NCBI RefSeq assembly: GCF_004768785.1
Contig: NZ_SRMQ01000002.1
Location: 62,001-126,000, forward strand
From: Caproiciproducens galactitolivorans
GTDB taxonomy: Bacteria > Bacillota > Clostridia > Oscillospirales > Acutalibacteraceae
Direction of reading: 5' to 3'
Length of the DNA stretch: 64,000 nucleotides
The position numbers and the translations under genes were made by a program. The notes below the pieces were generated by a model. The model made no database searches and was not told the DNA's origin. It saw nothing but the letters and a program-made list of their open reading frames with translations. Positions 24,371 to 33,980 of the stretch are shown piece after piece. Position 1 is the stretch's first letter, and each line of letters starts with the position of its first letter.

Positions 24371-27262
24371 ATGTTTTATAAGATGATTCAGAGAAAGAGG
24401 GATATGTGGTACTCCTCTTCAGAGTGTACCGTTAACGAATTGATATCCTACATAATTAATAAAGGTGAAATGCGAGATGTGCAGATTGATGCAATTAAGA
24501 CATATTTGTTCTTAAAGATAGCCTGCGGGAGCAGACCCCTGTGGGAATTGTTTTCCGAAGGCTATTTTAACACTGTAAACGTTGATGATTTAGAAGTTAC
24601 GGCTTCTGTAAGGAAAACATTGCAATCCAATCCGGCGGCGCTTGCTTTGTATGAATATTCTACCTTAAAAAATGAAAAAGGCGAGCAGGTTTCTGAAAAA
24701 CTGGAAAAGGCAATTATCACTGATGCTGCAAATATAAACTTTGTCGATATATTTAAAACGATATTTTATGATGTATCTTACACAGATTACCTTTTCAGTT
24801 TGCCGATGGGAGCAGGAAAAACCTACTTAATGGCAGCGTTTATATATTTGGATTTGTATTTCGCAGCAAATGAGCCTGATAATAATGCATTTGCGCATAA
24901 TTTTATAATATTTGCACCATCGGGATTGAAAAGTTCTGTGGTGCCAAGTCTAAAAACGATCCAAAAGTTTAATCCTTTGTGGGTTCTTCCCGATCCGGCC
25001 GCCAGTGAAATCAAGCGGATGATTAAATTTGAGATCCTTGATCAGAATAAAGCGGAGAAAAGAAGCAATAAAACAAAAAATCCAAACGTACAGAAAATTG
25101 CCGCTCATCAGCCTTTTGATCAACTGATGGGTTTAGTTGCCATAACCAATGCGGAAAAAGTTATTTTAGACCGCGTTGAAGTAAAGGATGGACAAATCAG
25201 TTTATTTGAACAAAGCGATGATGAAAAGGATAGGCAGGCCAATGAACTCAGAAATCTGATCGGGAAAATCCCAAATATGTCAATTTTTATTGACGAAGTG
25301 CATCATGCTTCAACAGACGAGATTAAATTGAGAGCAGTAGTAAATGACTGGATAAAAAAGAACTGTACAATCAATTCCGTTATTGGGTTTTCTGGAACTC
25401 CGTATTTGGAAAAGGCTTATCCTGTTGCGATATCGGAAAGGTTAAATATAAAAAGCATCGAAATTGCCAATACGGTATATTATTACCCATTAATTCAGGG
25501 GATTGATAATTTCTTAAAACGTCCGGTCGTAAAAATCTCAAATCAGGAATACAGCCTTCAAATTATTGAAAACGGGGTAAGGGATTTTTTGAATACATAT
25601 AAGGATAAAATTTATGAGGAGAGTTTAACCGCCAAACTGGGCATATACTGCGGCAAAGGGAACTGCAAAAGCGCCATCGATTATCTGGAAGAAGAGGTTT
25701 TCCCTTGCGTAGCAAGGGTTGCGGAAGATTATGGGCTTGATCCAAAAGAAACCATATTGAAGTTCCATCAGGGAAATAAAAATCATCCTATACTTGCCGA
25801 AAGCAAGCTTGAATTTGAAGCCTTGGACAAGCCGTTTTCTAAAATACGCATAGTACTTCTTGTGCATATAGGAAAGGAAGGCTGGGACTGCCGCAGCCTG
25901 ACTGGGGTTATTTTGTCGCAAAAAGGAGATTGTCCCACTAATATGGTGCTGCAAACCTCCTGCAGATGCTTGCGCCAGGTTGAAAAGGGAAAGCATGAAT
26001 CGGCATTGATATGGCTTAATCAATTCAACGCCGAAAAGCTCAACATGCAGCTTGAGCAGCAGCATCATATTTCCATTAAAGAATTTGCGCAAGGGGCAAA
26101 TAAAGCTGATACAGAGATTAAGCGTTACAGCCGGATGGAATATTTGAAGCTCCCGAAAATGGACTATTACCAGCTTAAAGTACATTATGACAGCATTATT
26201 GAGGAAAACCCCAAAATATTTAATCCGGAGCTTTCAGATGTTATTACTCCTGAAAGCAAACTATCTGCTATAATAAAAATTCAGGATTTTGAGCAAAGGC
26301 TTTTGGATACGGATGTCAAAAAAGAGGTGGCGACGGACCCTGCAAATTATAACCACTGGCTGTATGATATTAGCAGGGAAAGCTTTGGTATGCTGCCTGT
26401 TTCGGCATTGAGAGAATATGATGAGTTTTTGCGCCGTGTATTTAATGAAATTACTTTACTGAAAAACGGCGTCCGCTATTTCAGTTCCGCTTTTAATATT
26501 AGGACGATAAATCAAAATATACGCAGGCTGTTTTGTGAAAAGCGCGATTTGCAAACAACGGAAGAAGTTGTTCCGCAGGACTCTCGTCTTCTGAAGATTG
26601 AGAATCTGTTATCCCCGGTGTTTACCTTCGAACCGGACAGCTATTACCCGCCGCAAGATGTAACGGAAAAAATCATTCTGGAAGACAAAGGACAGCTAAA
26701 ACCGGATAAAAAGGCCGTGCAGATGATGCAGCTTGCCGAGGAAACGGGGAACATGGATATTCTTCAACAGCTAAAGGCGAAATACAGTTCCCACCCTGAA
26801 AAAGACCGTTCGTTCCACTACCTGCCCTATAAAACGGACAGCAATTTTGAAAAGGTTTTATTGGAGCAGGTACTTACACTAGCTTCGGCAAAGAAACGAA
26901 AGCTTGAGATATATTATAACGGTGATAAAGCTTTGACGGAATTCAAGATCCGCTGTTATAAAGGAAGTGGCGGCCACAAACGGTATATCGGCATGTATAC
27001 GCCGGATTTTTTAATTATCAAACGCAAGGACGGGAAAATTAACAAAGCTATAATTGTGGAAACCAAGGGAGGCTTATATGCCAAAGACGAGGTTTTCCAG
27101 TCAAAGAGAGCTTTTGTTGAAAAAGAATTTATAGAAATCAATGAAAATCAGGCCGGTTATCCGAGATTTAAATACCTGTATTTGGAGGACAGCTTGCCGG
27201 AATCCGAACTCATTACAAGGACGGTAAGCGCAATTGAGGATTTTTTTGAGGAGGAAGCGTAA
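24371..27262 (+). CDS. res: Type III restriction endonuclease subunit Res
   Basis: The 963-residue protein is a superfamily 2 helicase with a C-terminal nuclease. Motifs in order: Walker A LPMGAGKTYL (about 143), DEVHH in IFIDEVHHAS (about 307), IGFSGTPYLEK, GKEGWDCRSL and QTSCRCLRQV, then a PD-(D/E)xK site YTPDFLIIKRK..AIIVETKGG (about 877-898). Res acts only in complex with Mod and cuts after ATP-driven communication between two head-to-head sites. GAGGAG stands before the ATG and the stop abuts the mod start. The order res-mod is the reverse of the EcoP1 arrangement. No damage seen. Confidence 0.9.
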   Translation: MFYKMIQRKRDMWYSSSECTVNELISYIINKGEMRDVQIDAIKTYLFLKIACGSRPLWELFSEGYFNTVNVDDLEVTASVRKTLQSNPAALALYEYSTLKNEKGEQVSEKLEKAIITDAANINFVDIFKTIFYDVSYTDYLFSLPMGAGKTYLMAAFIYLDLYFAANEPDNNAFAHNFIIFAPSGLKSSVVPSLKTIQKFNPLWVLPDPAASEIKRMIKFEILDQNKAEKRSNKTKNPNVQKIAAHQPFDQLMGLVAITNAEKVILDRVEVKDGQISLFEQSDDEKDRQANELRNLIGKIPNMSIFIDEVHHASTDEIKLRAVVNDWIKKNCTINSVIGFSGTPYLEKAYPVAISERLNIKSIEIANTVYYYPLIQGIDNFLKRPVVKISNQEYSLQIIENGVRDFLNTYKDKIYEESLTAKLGIYCGKGNCKSAIDYLEEEVFPCVARVAEDYGLDPKETILKFHQGNKNHPILAESKLEFEALDKPFSKIRIVLLVHIGKEGWDCRSLTGVILSQKGDCPTNMVLQTSCRCLRQVEKGKHESALIWLNQFNAEKLNMQLEQQHHISIKEFAQGANKADTEIKRYSRMEYLKLPKMDYYQLKVHYDSIIEENPKIFNPELSDVITPESKLSAIIKIQDFEQRLLDTDVKKEVATDPANYNHWLYDISRESFGMLPVSALREYDEFLRRVFNEITLLKNGVRYFSSAFNIRTINQNIRRLFCEKRDLQTTEEVVPQDSRLLKIENLLSPVFTFEPDSYYPPQDVTEKIILEDKGQLKPDKKAVQMMQLAEETGNMDILQQLKAKYSSHPEKDRSFHYLPYKTDSNFEKVLLEQVLTLASAKKRKLEIYYNGDKALTEFKIRCYKGSGGHKRYIGMYTPDFLIIKRKDGKINKAIIVETKGGLYAKDEVFQSKRAFVEKEFIEINENQAGYPRFKYLYLEDSLPESELITRTVSAIEDFFEEEA

Positions 27263-29338
27263 ATGGCAATCAGGTATGTTCCGTATTATCCTGATCCCAT
27301 AGAAGGACAGGCTATATTGGATAATTTTAAGAGAATGCTGAAATATAAAGGCGCGGGAGATGTAAAGAAAAGGCTTGAACGCGGGATGCCTTTGTATGAA
27401 CTGAAAAAAGTTGAAACAGTTGGAGAAAACCCGAACGGGAACATGGTGATCCGCGGGGAATGCGTATCGGCCTGCGCATATTTGAAAGAGCAGGGAATTG
27501 AAGTAGACCTTGTATACATAGACCCGCCTTTTGCAAGCGGCGCGGACTATGCCAAAAAGGTGTATATCCGCCGCAACCCGAAGGTTGCGGAAGCGATCGC
27601 CCGCGCCGAGCAGGAGATGGACATAGAAGAACTAAAAGCTTTTGAAGAAAAAATGTACGGAGACGTTTGGGATAAGGAAAAGTATCTCAATTGGATGTAT
27701 GAAAACCTGATGGCAATTAAAAGAGTAATGAGCGAAACGGCTTCCATATATGTGCATTTGGATTATCATATAGGGCACTACGTTAAAGTTTTATTAGATG
27801 AAATTTTTGGAGAGGATAATTTTAGAACTGAAATAATATGGAAGCGAAAACAGGGGAATTTAGGCCAAACAAGGCAATACGGAGTAGTAACGGATTCCGT
27901 ATTTTTCTACACAAAAAGTAATGAGTATTATTTTAACCCTCCATTAAGTAAAGAGGGGCAAGAGGAATACTTGAAAAGATTTAAGTATGTGGATGAAAAT
28001 GGAAGGCGATATAGATTAAGCCCCATTATCAGCCCATCATACAGCCCGTCTTTGATCTACGAGTATAAAGGTTATAAACCTCCTGCAAACGGTTGGTCCC
28101 TATCAAAAGAAACAATGGAACAATATGAAAAAGAGGGGCGCTTATATTTTCCAGAAGATAAAAACCAAAGAATACAAAGGAAACAATTTCTTGATGAATG
28201 GGAAGGAAGCCCGATTCAGAACTTATGGACTGATATTTATGTAATTAATCCGGTTGCAGCAGAGAGATTAGACTATGCTACTCAAAAGCCAGAAGCTCTT
28301 CTCGAACGTATTATTAAAGCTTCTTCCAATGAAGGTATGCTTGTAGCCGACTTTTTTGGCGGCAGCGGCGTTACAGCGGCGGTCGCAAACAAGCTTGGAC
28401 GCTGTTTTATCCATTGCGATATCGGCATTAATTCCATTCAGGTGACGCGCGACAGGCTTGCGGCAGACAAAGCGGAATTTGATATTTATGAAATTAAGGA
28501 CGGAGTATCTCTTTACCGCAATCCGGTGCAAACCATGGATAATCTTAAAAAACTGATACCGGGACTGAAAAACGAAGATAGTCTCGACAGCTTTTGGGAA
28601 GGAGCCGTATCCGACAGCAAGCTGGGGCTGGTGCCTGTGTATGTGCCAAACCTGATGGACAGCAGTTCGAAACTGCTGGATAAGGTGATGATGTTTCGCA
28701 TTATGCATGAAGCAATTCCCGAGCTTCCGTCTAACGTCAAAAAAGTAATTGTTTATTATGTGGATATTGATAATCTGGAGGAAATCCAAAAGTTTATTGA
28801 AGATGATGAAGACGTTAATATTGAAATTGAGCTGCGTGACTTGAAAGATGTATTGGACGACGCGGTTTTTGAGGATTACGCGGAATTTAAAGTATCAAAA
28901 GTGCAAGAATCGCTTATTCCAGAATATAAAGTTGAAATAACAAATTTTCAAAGCGACAGGGTCAGTCGCAAAATAGACGAGTATAATCAAAAAGGTTATG
29001 CAAACACATTAAGCGCTTCAGATGAAACAGATTCGGAAGACTATAATTACAATGAAGATGATGAGGACATTAAACCTCGCAAGAAGAAATTTACACCTAT
29101 TTTGATTAGCGAAACAGGGCTTGAGTTGATTGAGTACATCTCTCTTGACTGTACTAATCAGGATGGCGTTTGGCACAGTGACAGTGAGATTAAAATCGAC
29201 AAGCTTGGCTATGTGACAGTCAATGGAACCAAGACAAAGGACTTCTGGGACGGGACTATCAAGTGTGAGAAAAAACCTCTGCGACTTAAAATCCGCAACA
29301 TCTGCGGCGATGAAACGATATGGGAATTGTCAGTGTAA
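27263..29338 (+). CDS. mod: Type III DNA methyltransferase subunit Mod
   Basis: This 691-residue enzyme is a beta-class DNA methylase: catalytic motif VYIDPPFASG at about residue 86 comes before the SAM motif ADFFGGSGVTAA at about 364, and the target-recognition region lies between. It methylates adenine in one strand of an asymmetric site and directs Res. Its ATG follows the res stop without a gap. The stretch of roughly 27830-28290, the recognition domain, is more AT-rich and has different codon use from the flanking catalytic parts, as expected where specificity domains are exchanged. Residues 570-600 are acidic and probably disordered. Confidence 0.9.
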   Translation: MAIRYVPYYPDPIEGQAILDNFKRMLKYKGAGDVKKRLERGMPLYELKKVETVGENPNGNMVIRGECVSACAYLKEQGIEVDLVYIDPPFASGADYAKKVYIRRNPKVAEAIARAEQEMDIEELKAFEEKMYGDVWDKEKYLNWMYENLMAIKRVMSETASIYVHLDYHIGHYVKVLLDEIFGEDNFRTEIIWKRKQGNLGQTRQYGVVTDSVFFYTKSNEYYFNPPLSKEGQEEYLKRFKYVDENGRRYRLSPIISPSYSPSLIYEYKGYKPPANGWSLSKETMEQYEKEGRLYFPEDKNQRIQRKQFLDEWEGSPIQNLWTDIYVINPVAAERLDYATQKPEALLERIIKASSNEGMLVADFFGGSGVTAAVANKLGRCFIHCDIGINSIQVTRDRLAADKAEFDIYEIKDGVSLYRNPVQTMDNLKKLIPGLKNEDSLDSFWEGAVSDSKLGLVPVYVPNLMDSSSKLLDKVMMFRIMHEAIPELPSNVKKVIVYYVDIDNLEEIQKFIEDDEDVNIEIELRDLKDVLDDAVFEDYAEFKVSKVQESLIPEYKVEITNFQSDRVSRKIDEYNQKGYANTLSASDETDSEDYNYNEDDEDIKPRKKKFTPILISETGLELIEYISLDCTNQDGVWHSDSEIKIDKLGYVTVNGTKTKDFWDGTIKCEKKPLRLKIRNICGDETIWELSV

Positions 29339-29355
29339 ACTGAGACAATTTTAAC

Positions 29356-30845
29356 GAGACCATCCCGAACTTTGTGTAAACCTTCATTAAGGTGTAAAAT
29401 GGAAGCACCACAATGGAGGTTTTACACATGTCAAAGAAAGACCGCAGTCCGGAAGAGATCGAGCGCCGTGCCAAGATTCGGGAATTGCTGCAAACAAGCA
29501 ACATTAGCAGCATGGAAGACATTCAGAACCTGTTCAAGGAAACCATTGCCGAATTTATGGAAAACGGCCTTGACGCGGAACTGGACGAGAAACTCGGCTA
29601 CAGCAAGTATGATTACAGGAACAAAGAAACGTCAAACAGCCGGAACGGGCACAGCAGCAAGACCTTACGAACCAGTTTCGGCAATGTGGATGTTGCCGTG
29701 CCCCGTGACAGGGACGGGCAGTTCGAACCACAGCTCCTGAAAAAGAACCAGACCAGCGTCAGCCAGGACATTGAGGAAAAGATTCTGTCCATGTACGCTA
29801 AAGGAATGACTACCGGTGATATTGAAGCCCATATCCGGGATATCTACGGCGTAGAGGTCTCCGACACCACCGTCAGCCGGATCACGGACAAGATCCTGCC
29901 CATTGCAAAGGAATGGCAGCAGCGCCCGCTGGAAAACGTCTATGCGGTAGTCTTTTTGGATGCCATCCACTATCACGTTCGCAGCGAGGGGCAAATTGTG
30001 AAGAAGGCTGTTTACATCGCCATCGGCGTCAGTCTGGACGGGCATAAAGATGTTCTGGGCATGTGGTGGGTCGGCGAAAACGAGAGCGCCAAATTCTAGA
30101 CCACCGTGCTCAACAGCCTGCGCAACCGCGGAGTAGAGGATATCTTCATTGCCTGCACGGATAACCTGTCCGGTTTTTCTGAGGCCATTGAGGCAGTATT
30201 TCCGAAAACGGAAATTCAGAACTGTGTGATTCACCAAATTCGCAACTCCACAAAATATGTCTCCTACAAAGACCTAAAAGCACTGATGGCCGACCTGAAG
30301 GCAGTTTATACCACCATAGATGAGCCATCCGCTCTGGATGCACTGAACATTTTCTCCGAGCACTGGGACAAGAAGTATCCGAAGATTTCCGCCTCCTGGA
30401 AGGAAAGCTGGCCGAACCTCAGCACCTATTTCAAGTACCATCAGGAAGTACGCCGACTGATTTACACGACGAACGCCATTGAGGGCTTCAACCGACAGCT
30501 CCGCAAGGTAACAAAAGCAAAGTCGGTTTTCCCAACGGATGACAGTCTGCTGAAAATGCTGTACCTGGCAATGGTAGACATCACGAAAAAGTGGACTGGC
30601 AAGCGGCAGGACTGGTGTATCATTCATGCACAGCTAGCTGTGTTCTTCGCCGATCGGATGCCGGATTAACATCATTCACACCGGAAGTCAAGGATAAATA
30701 AACGGCTTCGCCGCCCTTGACTTCCTCTGTGCCTGCTGTTATATTGCAAATATGGCGGCATCGGACGAAGCCGCTTCCGCCACATCTTATTTTTGCTCCA
30801 TTTTATACCTGAGTTTGAACTTTACACAGAATTTGGGATACTCCC
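29356..30845 (+). mobile_element. IS256-family insertion sequence with 8-bp target duplication
   Basis: The 1490-bp element lies between direct repeats ATTTTAAC (29348-29355 and 30846-30853), the 8-bp duplication usual for this family. Imperfect inverted ends read GAGACCATCCCGAACTTTGT on the left and, reverse-complemented, GGGAGTATCCCAAATTCTGT on the right. It inserted 10-17 bp beyond the mod stop codon. Confidence 0.9.
29428..30669 (+). pseudogene. IS256-family (mutator-type) transposase with an in-frame amber codon
   Basis: From ATG 29428 after GGAGG the frame runs 413 codons but is interrupted by TAG at 30097, where relatives usually have Trp (AKF-stop-TTVLNSL). Both sides are in the same frame. 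The DDE residues are visible: D in VFLDAIHYHVRSEG, D in ACTDNLSGFSEAI and E in TTNAIEGFNRQLR. The first catalytic Asp lies before the stop, the other two after it. A single G-to-A change would explain the loss. The transposase is therefore probably dead despite clean element ends. Confidence 0.85.
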
Positions 30846-30853
30846 ATTTTAAC

Positions 30854-30959
30854 GGTAGAGGGTATCTATAATGTTTATTAATCTATAAATGTATTTACGA
30901 GAATTATAATTTGTAGTTGTAAAAAATAGATACCCATCCGTTCTCACACCTTTACCCCG
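30854..30959. other. AT-rich spacer between IS256 and the right island repeat
   Basis: No gene is present. An inverted repeat GGGTATCTAT (from 30860) with ATAGATACCC (to about 30933) spans it and could fold as a long hairpin or be part of an older element end. Confidence 0.4.
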
Positions 30960-31163
30960 ACACATGTTGAGTGTGTAGTATTGATGTCAAGGGCAAAAGA
31001 GTGAGTGTGTGAAAAAGCCTTATAAATCAATACTTTTAGCACATCTGGTTATGAAACCCACAAGCCGAAAACGAGAAATTTTCACTTCACGGGAATAAGT
31101 CCATAAAGGCCATATTTGATAGTTAAGTGATCAGGTTAGAGGTTGTGTGGTCAGGTTGGATGT
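30960..31163 (+). repeat. Right flanking direct repeat, beginning with an rlmD 3' end
   Basis: Bases 30960-30994 encode THVECVVLMSRAKE and a stop, a second detached rlmD C-terminus. The following sequence matches 1953-2195 with an internal deletion. It is the presumed right attachment remnant of the island. Confidence 0.8.
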
Positions 31164-31223
31164 TGTCATAAATTAGTTTGTTTTTAGAAAGAGAAGTTTT
31201 TATATTTGATTATGAAGATAAAA

Positions 31224-31265
31224 AAGAAGCTCACCAAGAATTGCCTCAGTCGAGCTTCTTTTTTT
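31224..31265. terminator. Bidirectional terminator after the NifX-like gene
   Basis: AAAAAAGAAGCTC and GAGCTTCTTTTTTT pair around a 19-nt loop, with a T run on either strand. It closes the leftward Fe-S operon. Confidence 0.7.
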
Positions 31266-31282
31266 GTTAATAGAATTCTTTT

Positions 31283-31678
31283 TTAGTTTCCACAATGATG
31301 CTCTCCGCATCCCTGTTCGCCGCAGTTGTCTCCATTGTGTTCGCCGTGATGGTCGCAGGTCGCTTCTGAATCAAATTCCAATTCTCCCGAAAGGAATTGT
31401 TCAACGGCTTTATCTGCATCGCCAGATACCCCGCCGTAGAGTTCAATACCAGCTTCAGCTAGTGCTCTCTTTGCTCCTCCACCAATACCACCGCAGATAA
31501 GTGTATCCACACCTATCTTTTTAAGAATATCAGCAAGTGCGCCGTGGCCGCTGCCATTTGTGTTGACGGTCGTGGATACTGAAACCTTACCGTTTTCAAC
31601 ATCATAGACCTTAAATCTTTCGGTGTGTCCGAAGTGCTGGAACACCTGCCCGTTTTCATACGCTACCGCTATTCTCAT
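31283..31678 (-). CDS. NifB/NifX-type dinitrogenase cofactor-domain protein
   Basis: The 131-residue protein carries a Nitro_FeMo-Co domain: MRIAVAYENGQVFQHFGHTE, DILKKIGVDTLICGGIGGGA and KRALAEAGIELYGGVSGDAD. It ends with a His/Cys-rich tail (CDHHGEHNGDN and CGEQGCGEHHCGN) likely to bind metal. Related small proteins accompany Mrp ATPases in many anaerobes that lack nitrogenase and are thought to handle iron-sulfur or other metal clusters. It is the last gene of a three-gene operon with mrp and the DUF134 regulator, one base after mrp. A nitrogenase role is not supported here. Confidence 0.85.
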   Translation of the reverse strand: MRIAVAYENGQVFQHFGHTERFKVYDVENGKVSVSTTVNTNGSGHGALADILKKIGVDTLICGGIGGGAKRALAEAGIELYGGVSGDADKAVEQFLSGELEFDSEATCDHHGEHNGDNCGEQGCGEHHCGN

Positions 31679-31679
31679 G

Positions 31680-32516
31680 TTACATTTCCTCGCTTTCTAA
31701 TAGTTTCATTATATTGTTAAGCCAGTTTCCGTCGAACAACTCGATCATTCCCGAGTCACATGCAGCTGCCAGTTTCGGGTCAATGGGCAGCTTAGCAATT
31801 GTACTTATTCCGAATTTTTTGGCGATGGCATCAATATGGCTCTCACCAAATACGTAGTACTCCTTACCACAGTCCGGACAGGTTACATAGCTCATATTCT
31901 CAACCAGAGCAAGTACCGGAATATGCATCATCTGCGCCATATTTACCGCCTTCTCAACAATCATGCCTACCAATTCCTGGGGTGAAGCGACAATAATGAG
32001 ACCGTCCACCGGGATAGACTGGAAAACAGTTAGAGGTACATCGCCAGTTCCGGGCGGCATATCTATGAACATATAGTCTACATCACCCCATATCACATCT
32101 GTCCAAAATTGCTTTACTGTTCCGGCGATAATAGGTCCACGCCAAATAACAGGGTCTGTTTCATTCTCTGTAAGAAGGTTTAAGGACATTACGGATATGC
32201 CGGTCTTTGTTTTCACTGGATATAACCCAAGTTCGCTACCTGAGGCTTTTTCGTGAAGCCCAAATGACTTGGGGATAGAAGGGCCTGTAATATCAGCATC
32301 AAGTATGGCAGTTTGATAATTGCTCCGCTTTGTAAGTACTGCCAACATAGAGGTGACAAGGGATTTTCCAACTCCGCCCTTACCGCTAACAACGCCAATA
32401 ACCTTCTTGATATTTGATAATTCATGAGGTTTTTCCCTGAAATTCGTTTGTTCCTGTGTTCTTTCTGAGCAACTGCTCCCGCAGGTCGAGCATTCATGTG
32501 TGCATTCTTCACTCAC
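31680..32516 (-). CDS. Mrp/NBP35-type P-loop ATPase, iron-sulfur carrier
   Basis: The 278-residue protein starts with a GTG that overlaps the previous gene's TGA. It has a Cys-rich N-terminus (CTHECSTCGSSC), the deviant Walker A GVVSGKGGVGKS, the switch DADITGPSIPKSFG, the IDMPPGTGD motif and a C-terminal CPDCG pair that binds a bridging cluster in this family. Mrp proteins assemble or deliver [4Fe-4S] clusters. Its place between DUF134 and a NifX-like protein is a common anaerobe arrangement. No irregularity was noticed. Confidence 0.9.
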   Translation of the reverse strand: MSEECTHECSTCGSSCSERTQEQTNFREKPHELSNIKKVIGVVSGKGGVGKSLVTSMLAVLTKRSNYQTAILDADITGPSIPKSFGLHEKASGSELGLYPVKTKTGISVMSLNLLTENETDPVIWRGPIIAGTVKQFWTDVIWGDVDYMFIDMPPGTGDVPLTVFQSIPVDGLIIVASPQELVGMIVEKAVNMAQMMHIPVLALVENMSYVTCPDCGKEYYVFGESHIDAIAKKFGISTIAKLPIDPKLAAACDSGMIELFDGNWLNNIMKLLESEEM

Positions 32517-32887
32517 TTTTCATCATCTCCCAAATGACATCTTCTTTTATGACAGTGACCACATCCACAGCTGGAGTGTTTTCCATCGCAGAGGACATAA
32601 TCACCGCCATTGATAGATAATTCCAAACCGTTAACAAGGACTTCTGCTAACTTCATACGAGCGCTGTTGTAAATTGCTTGAGCAGTCGTCCGGGCGACAT
32701 TCATGCGTTCGGCACATTCTTCTTGACTAAGTTGTTCCAAATCAATAAGCCTTATTGCTTCAAATTCATCCACTGTCATTACGACAAGCTTTCTTTCGGT
32801 GTTCCCGTTTCCTAGTGGGCCGAAGTTTCGGTTACTGGGCATACAGCAGACACGCCGACATTTTTTAGGTCTTGGTATGATCATCAT
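32513..32887 (-). CDS. DUF134 DNA-binding protein
   Basis: The product begins MMIIPRPKKCRRVCC, typical for DUF134, and has a sigma-region-4-like helix-turn-helix (LSQEECAERMNVARTTAQAI) and a Cys/His-rich end (CDGKHSSCGCGHCHKRRCH) that probably binds metal. The longer in-frame start at 32920 would use codons of a palindrome in the promoter and is unlikely. GGGG is immediately before the tandem ATGs, so the exact start is uncertain. It is the first gene of the operon and may regulate it in response to iron-sulfur or metal status; this is inference. Confidence 0.8.
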   Translation of the reverse strand: MMIIPRPKKCRRVCCMPSNRNFGPLGNGNTERKLVVMTVDEFEAIRLIDLEQLSQEECAERMNVARTTAQAIYNSARMKLAEVLVNGLELSINGGDYVLCDGKHSSCGCGHCHKRRCHLGDDEK

Positions 32888-32907
32888 CCCCTGCAAAAAA
32901 CTATAAT

Positions 32908-32960
32908 TGGCATATGCCATTAACTATAATAAATAATACTGCTGTTTATGGCATATGTCA
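32908..32960 (-). promoter_or_regulatory. Two palindromic operator candidates before the DUF134 operon
   Basis: TGGCATATGCCA (32908-32919, perfect) and TGGCATATGTCA (32949-32960, one mismatch) are 41 bp apart, about four helical turns, and flank a TATTAT/TATAGT promoter-like stretch on the minus strand. They are good candidates for the binding site of the operon's own regulator. Confidence 0.5.
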
Positions 32961-33068
32961 ATAATTGTTTTAAGTTTGTGCTGAAATTTTTAAGAGACTT
33001 TTTTACGTTTAAAATGTATACCGCAAGAGGTGTGCATTGTGATAAAGAATTTCGTATTGTTAAGTTAG

Positions 33069-33123
33069 GGAATCTCTGATTTAATTTTGAGATATCGGAA
33101 GATGTTGGTTATTCAGAGGTTCC
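33069..33123. repeat. 55-bp miniature IS5-like element
   Basis: The ends GGAATCTCTGATTTA and TTATTCAGAGGTTCC are imperfect inverted repeats. The element is preceded by TTAG and followed by CTAA, both fitting the YTAR target of IS5. The right end matches the terminus of the neighbouring IS5 fragment, so it is likely an internally deleted relative. Confidence 0.5.
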
Positions 33124-33127
33124 CTAA

Positions 33128-33905
33128 GGAACCTCTGAATAAATGGCCAATATCTTCAATTTCACTCAGGTCTGAGCCAAGTTTGCTGAATTTCCCCCAA
33201 AAATGGTGTTTTTCCGCCGTTTCAACTTCATTTTCTCTTGTGCGCCCGTCAAAAAGGCGCACTATGCCCTTGTCAGGTTTCACGTAGACTTCGCCCGGCT
33301 AGTGCGAGAGCATACAGATTGGCGCAGGCAAACATGGCATACAGCCGGTTTTCATTCTTTTTCAATCTGCGGTACCGGGGCTTTTGATACCCAAACTGAC
33401 ATTTGATAATGCGGAAATCATGTTCCACTTTGCAACGTACAGAAGATTTGCGATGTTCGATCATACGCTCCCAGTCCAGCGCATGGTCAGAAACCTGTGG
33501 AAAACTGTGCGGTCTGTGGTTGATACGATAGTCGATGGCGGCTAAATGCGCATTTTCCTGAATCTCCGGTCGATTCTGTATGCCGAGATATCCGGAATTG
33601 CCGTAAACAACGAAATCATCATCCCGGATGAGTTTCGGCGCAACGACCACATCATGCACATTTGCAGCCGTTACCTCAATGGTGTGAACCAGCCCGCTGC
33701 CCGCATCCAAACCCGGCGTGACATTTCATGCCGAACTGCCATTCATTGCCTTTCTTCGTTTGGTGCATCTCCGGATCGCGAGCGTTTTCTGTATTCTTCG
33801 TCGAACTGGGAGCGTTGATAATTGTTGCGTCAACAATTGTTCCACCCCTCATCATGTGGCCGGTTGCCACCATCACCCGATTAATGGCGTCAAAAAACAG
33901 CTTGT
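33128..33905 (-). mobile_element. IS5-family element remnant, truncated at its 5' side
   Basis: One terminus GGAACCTCTGAATAA (33128-33142) is intact and faces the identical end of the 55-bp element across CTAA. The transposase is frameshifted and has lost its N-terminus. The other terminus is absent, and the sequence joins a TetR gene fragment at about 33905. Confidence 0.75.
33273..33905 (-). pseudogene. IS5-family transposase fragment with frameshift
   Basis: In the first frame the sequence [20 protein letters not shown] with [20 protein letters not shown] and EWQFGMKCH is read; near 33705 it shifts to another frame and continues as [39 protein letters not shown] and FRIIKCQFGYQKPRYRRLKK to the stop. 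The DAT and conserved GY/R...E regions of IS5 transposases are recognisable. The N-terminal DNA-binding part is missing. It is inactive. Confidence 0.8.
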
Positions 33906-33980
33906 TTAAGCATCCTTTTTTTCAATCAGTTCGATTGCAGCCTTTATGATCCCTTTTTTGGCCAATCCTTTTCGCGGCAT
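33906..33980 (-). pseudogene. TetR-family regulator, N-terminal fragment
   Basis: ATG 33980 follows GAGGTG, and the 24 codons [20 protein letters not shown] and KKDA match the first helix of TetR/AcrR proteins. The helix-turn-helix proper and the ligand domain are gone where IS5 DNA begins. It was divergent from feoAB. Confidence 0.6.

Noticed and set aside
30097-30099. TAG in the IS256 transposase read as pyrrolysine
   Set aside because: Relatives have Trp at this place and no other gene here uses in-frame TAG; a nonsense mutation is simpler.
31283-32887. Nitrogenase cofactor operon
   Set aside because: Only a NifX-like domain, Mrp and DUF134 are present; no nifHDK, nifE, nifN or true nifB is seen.
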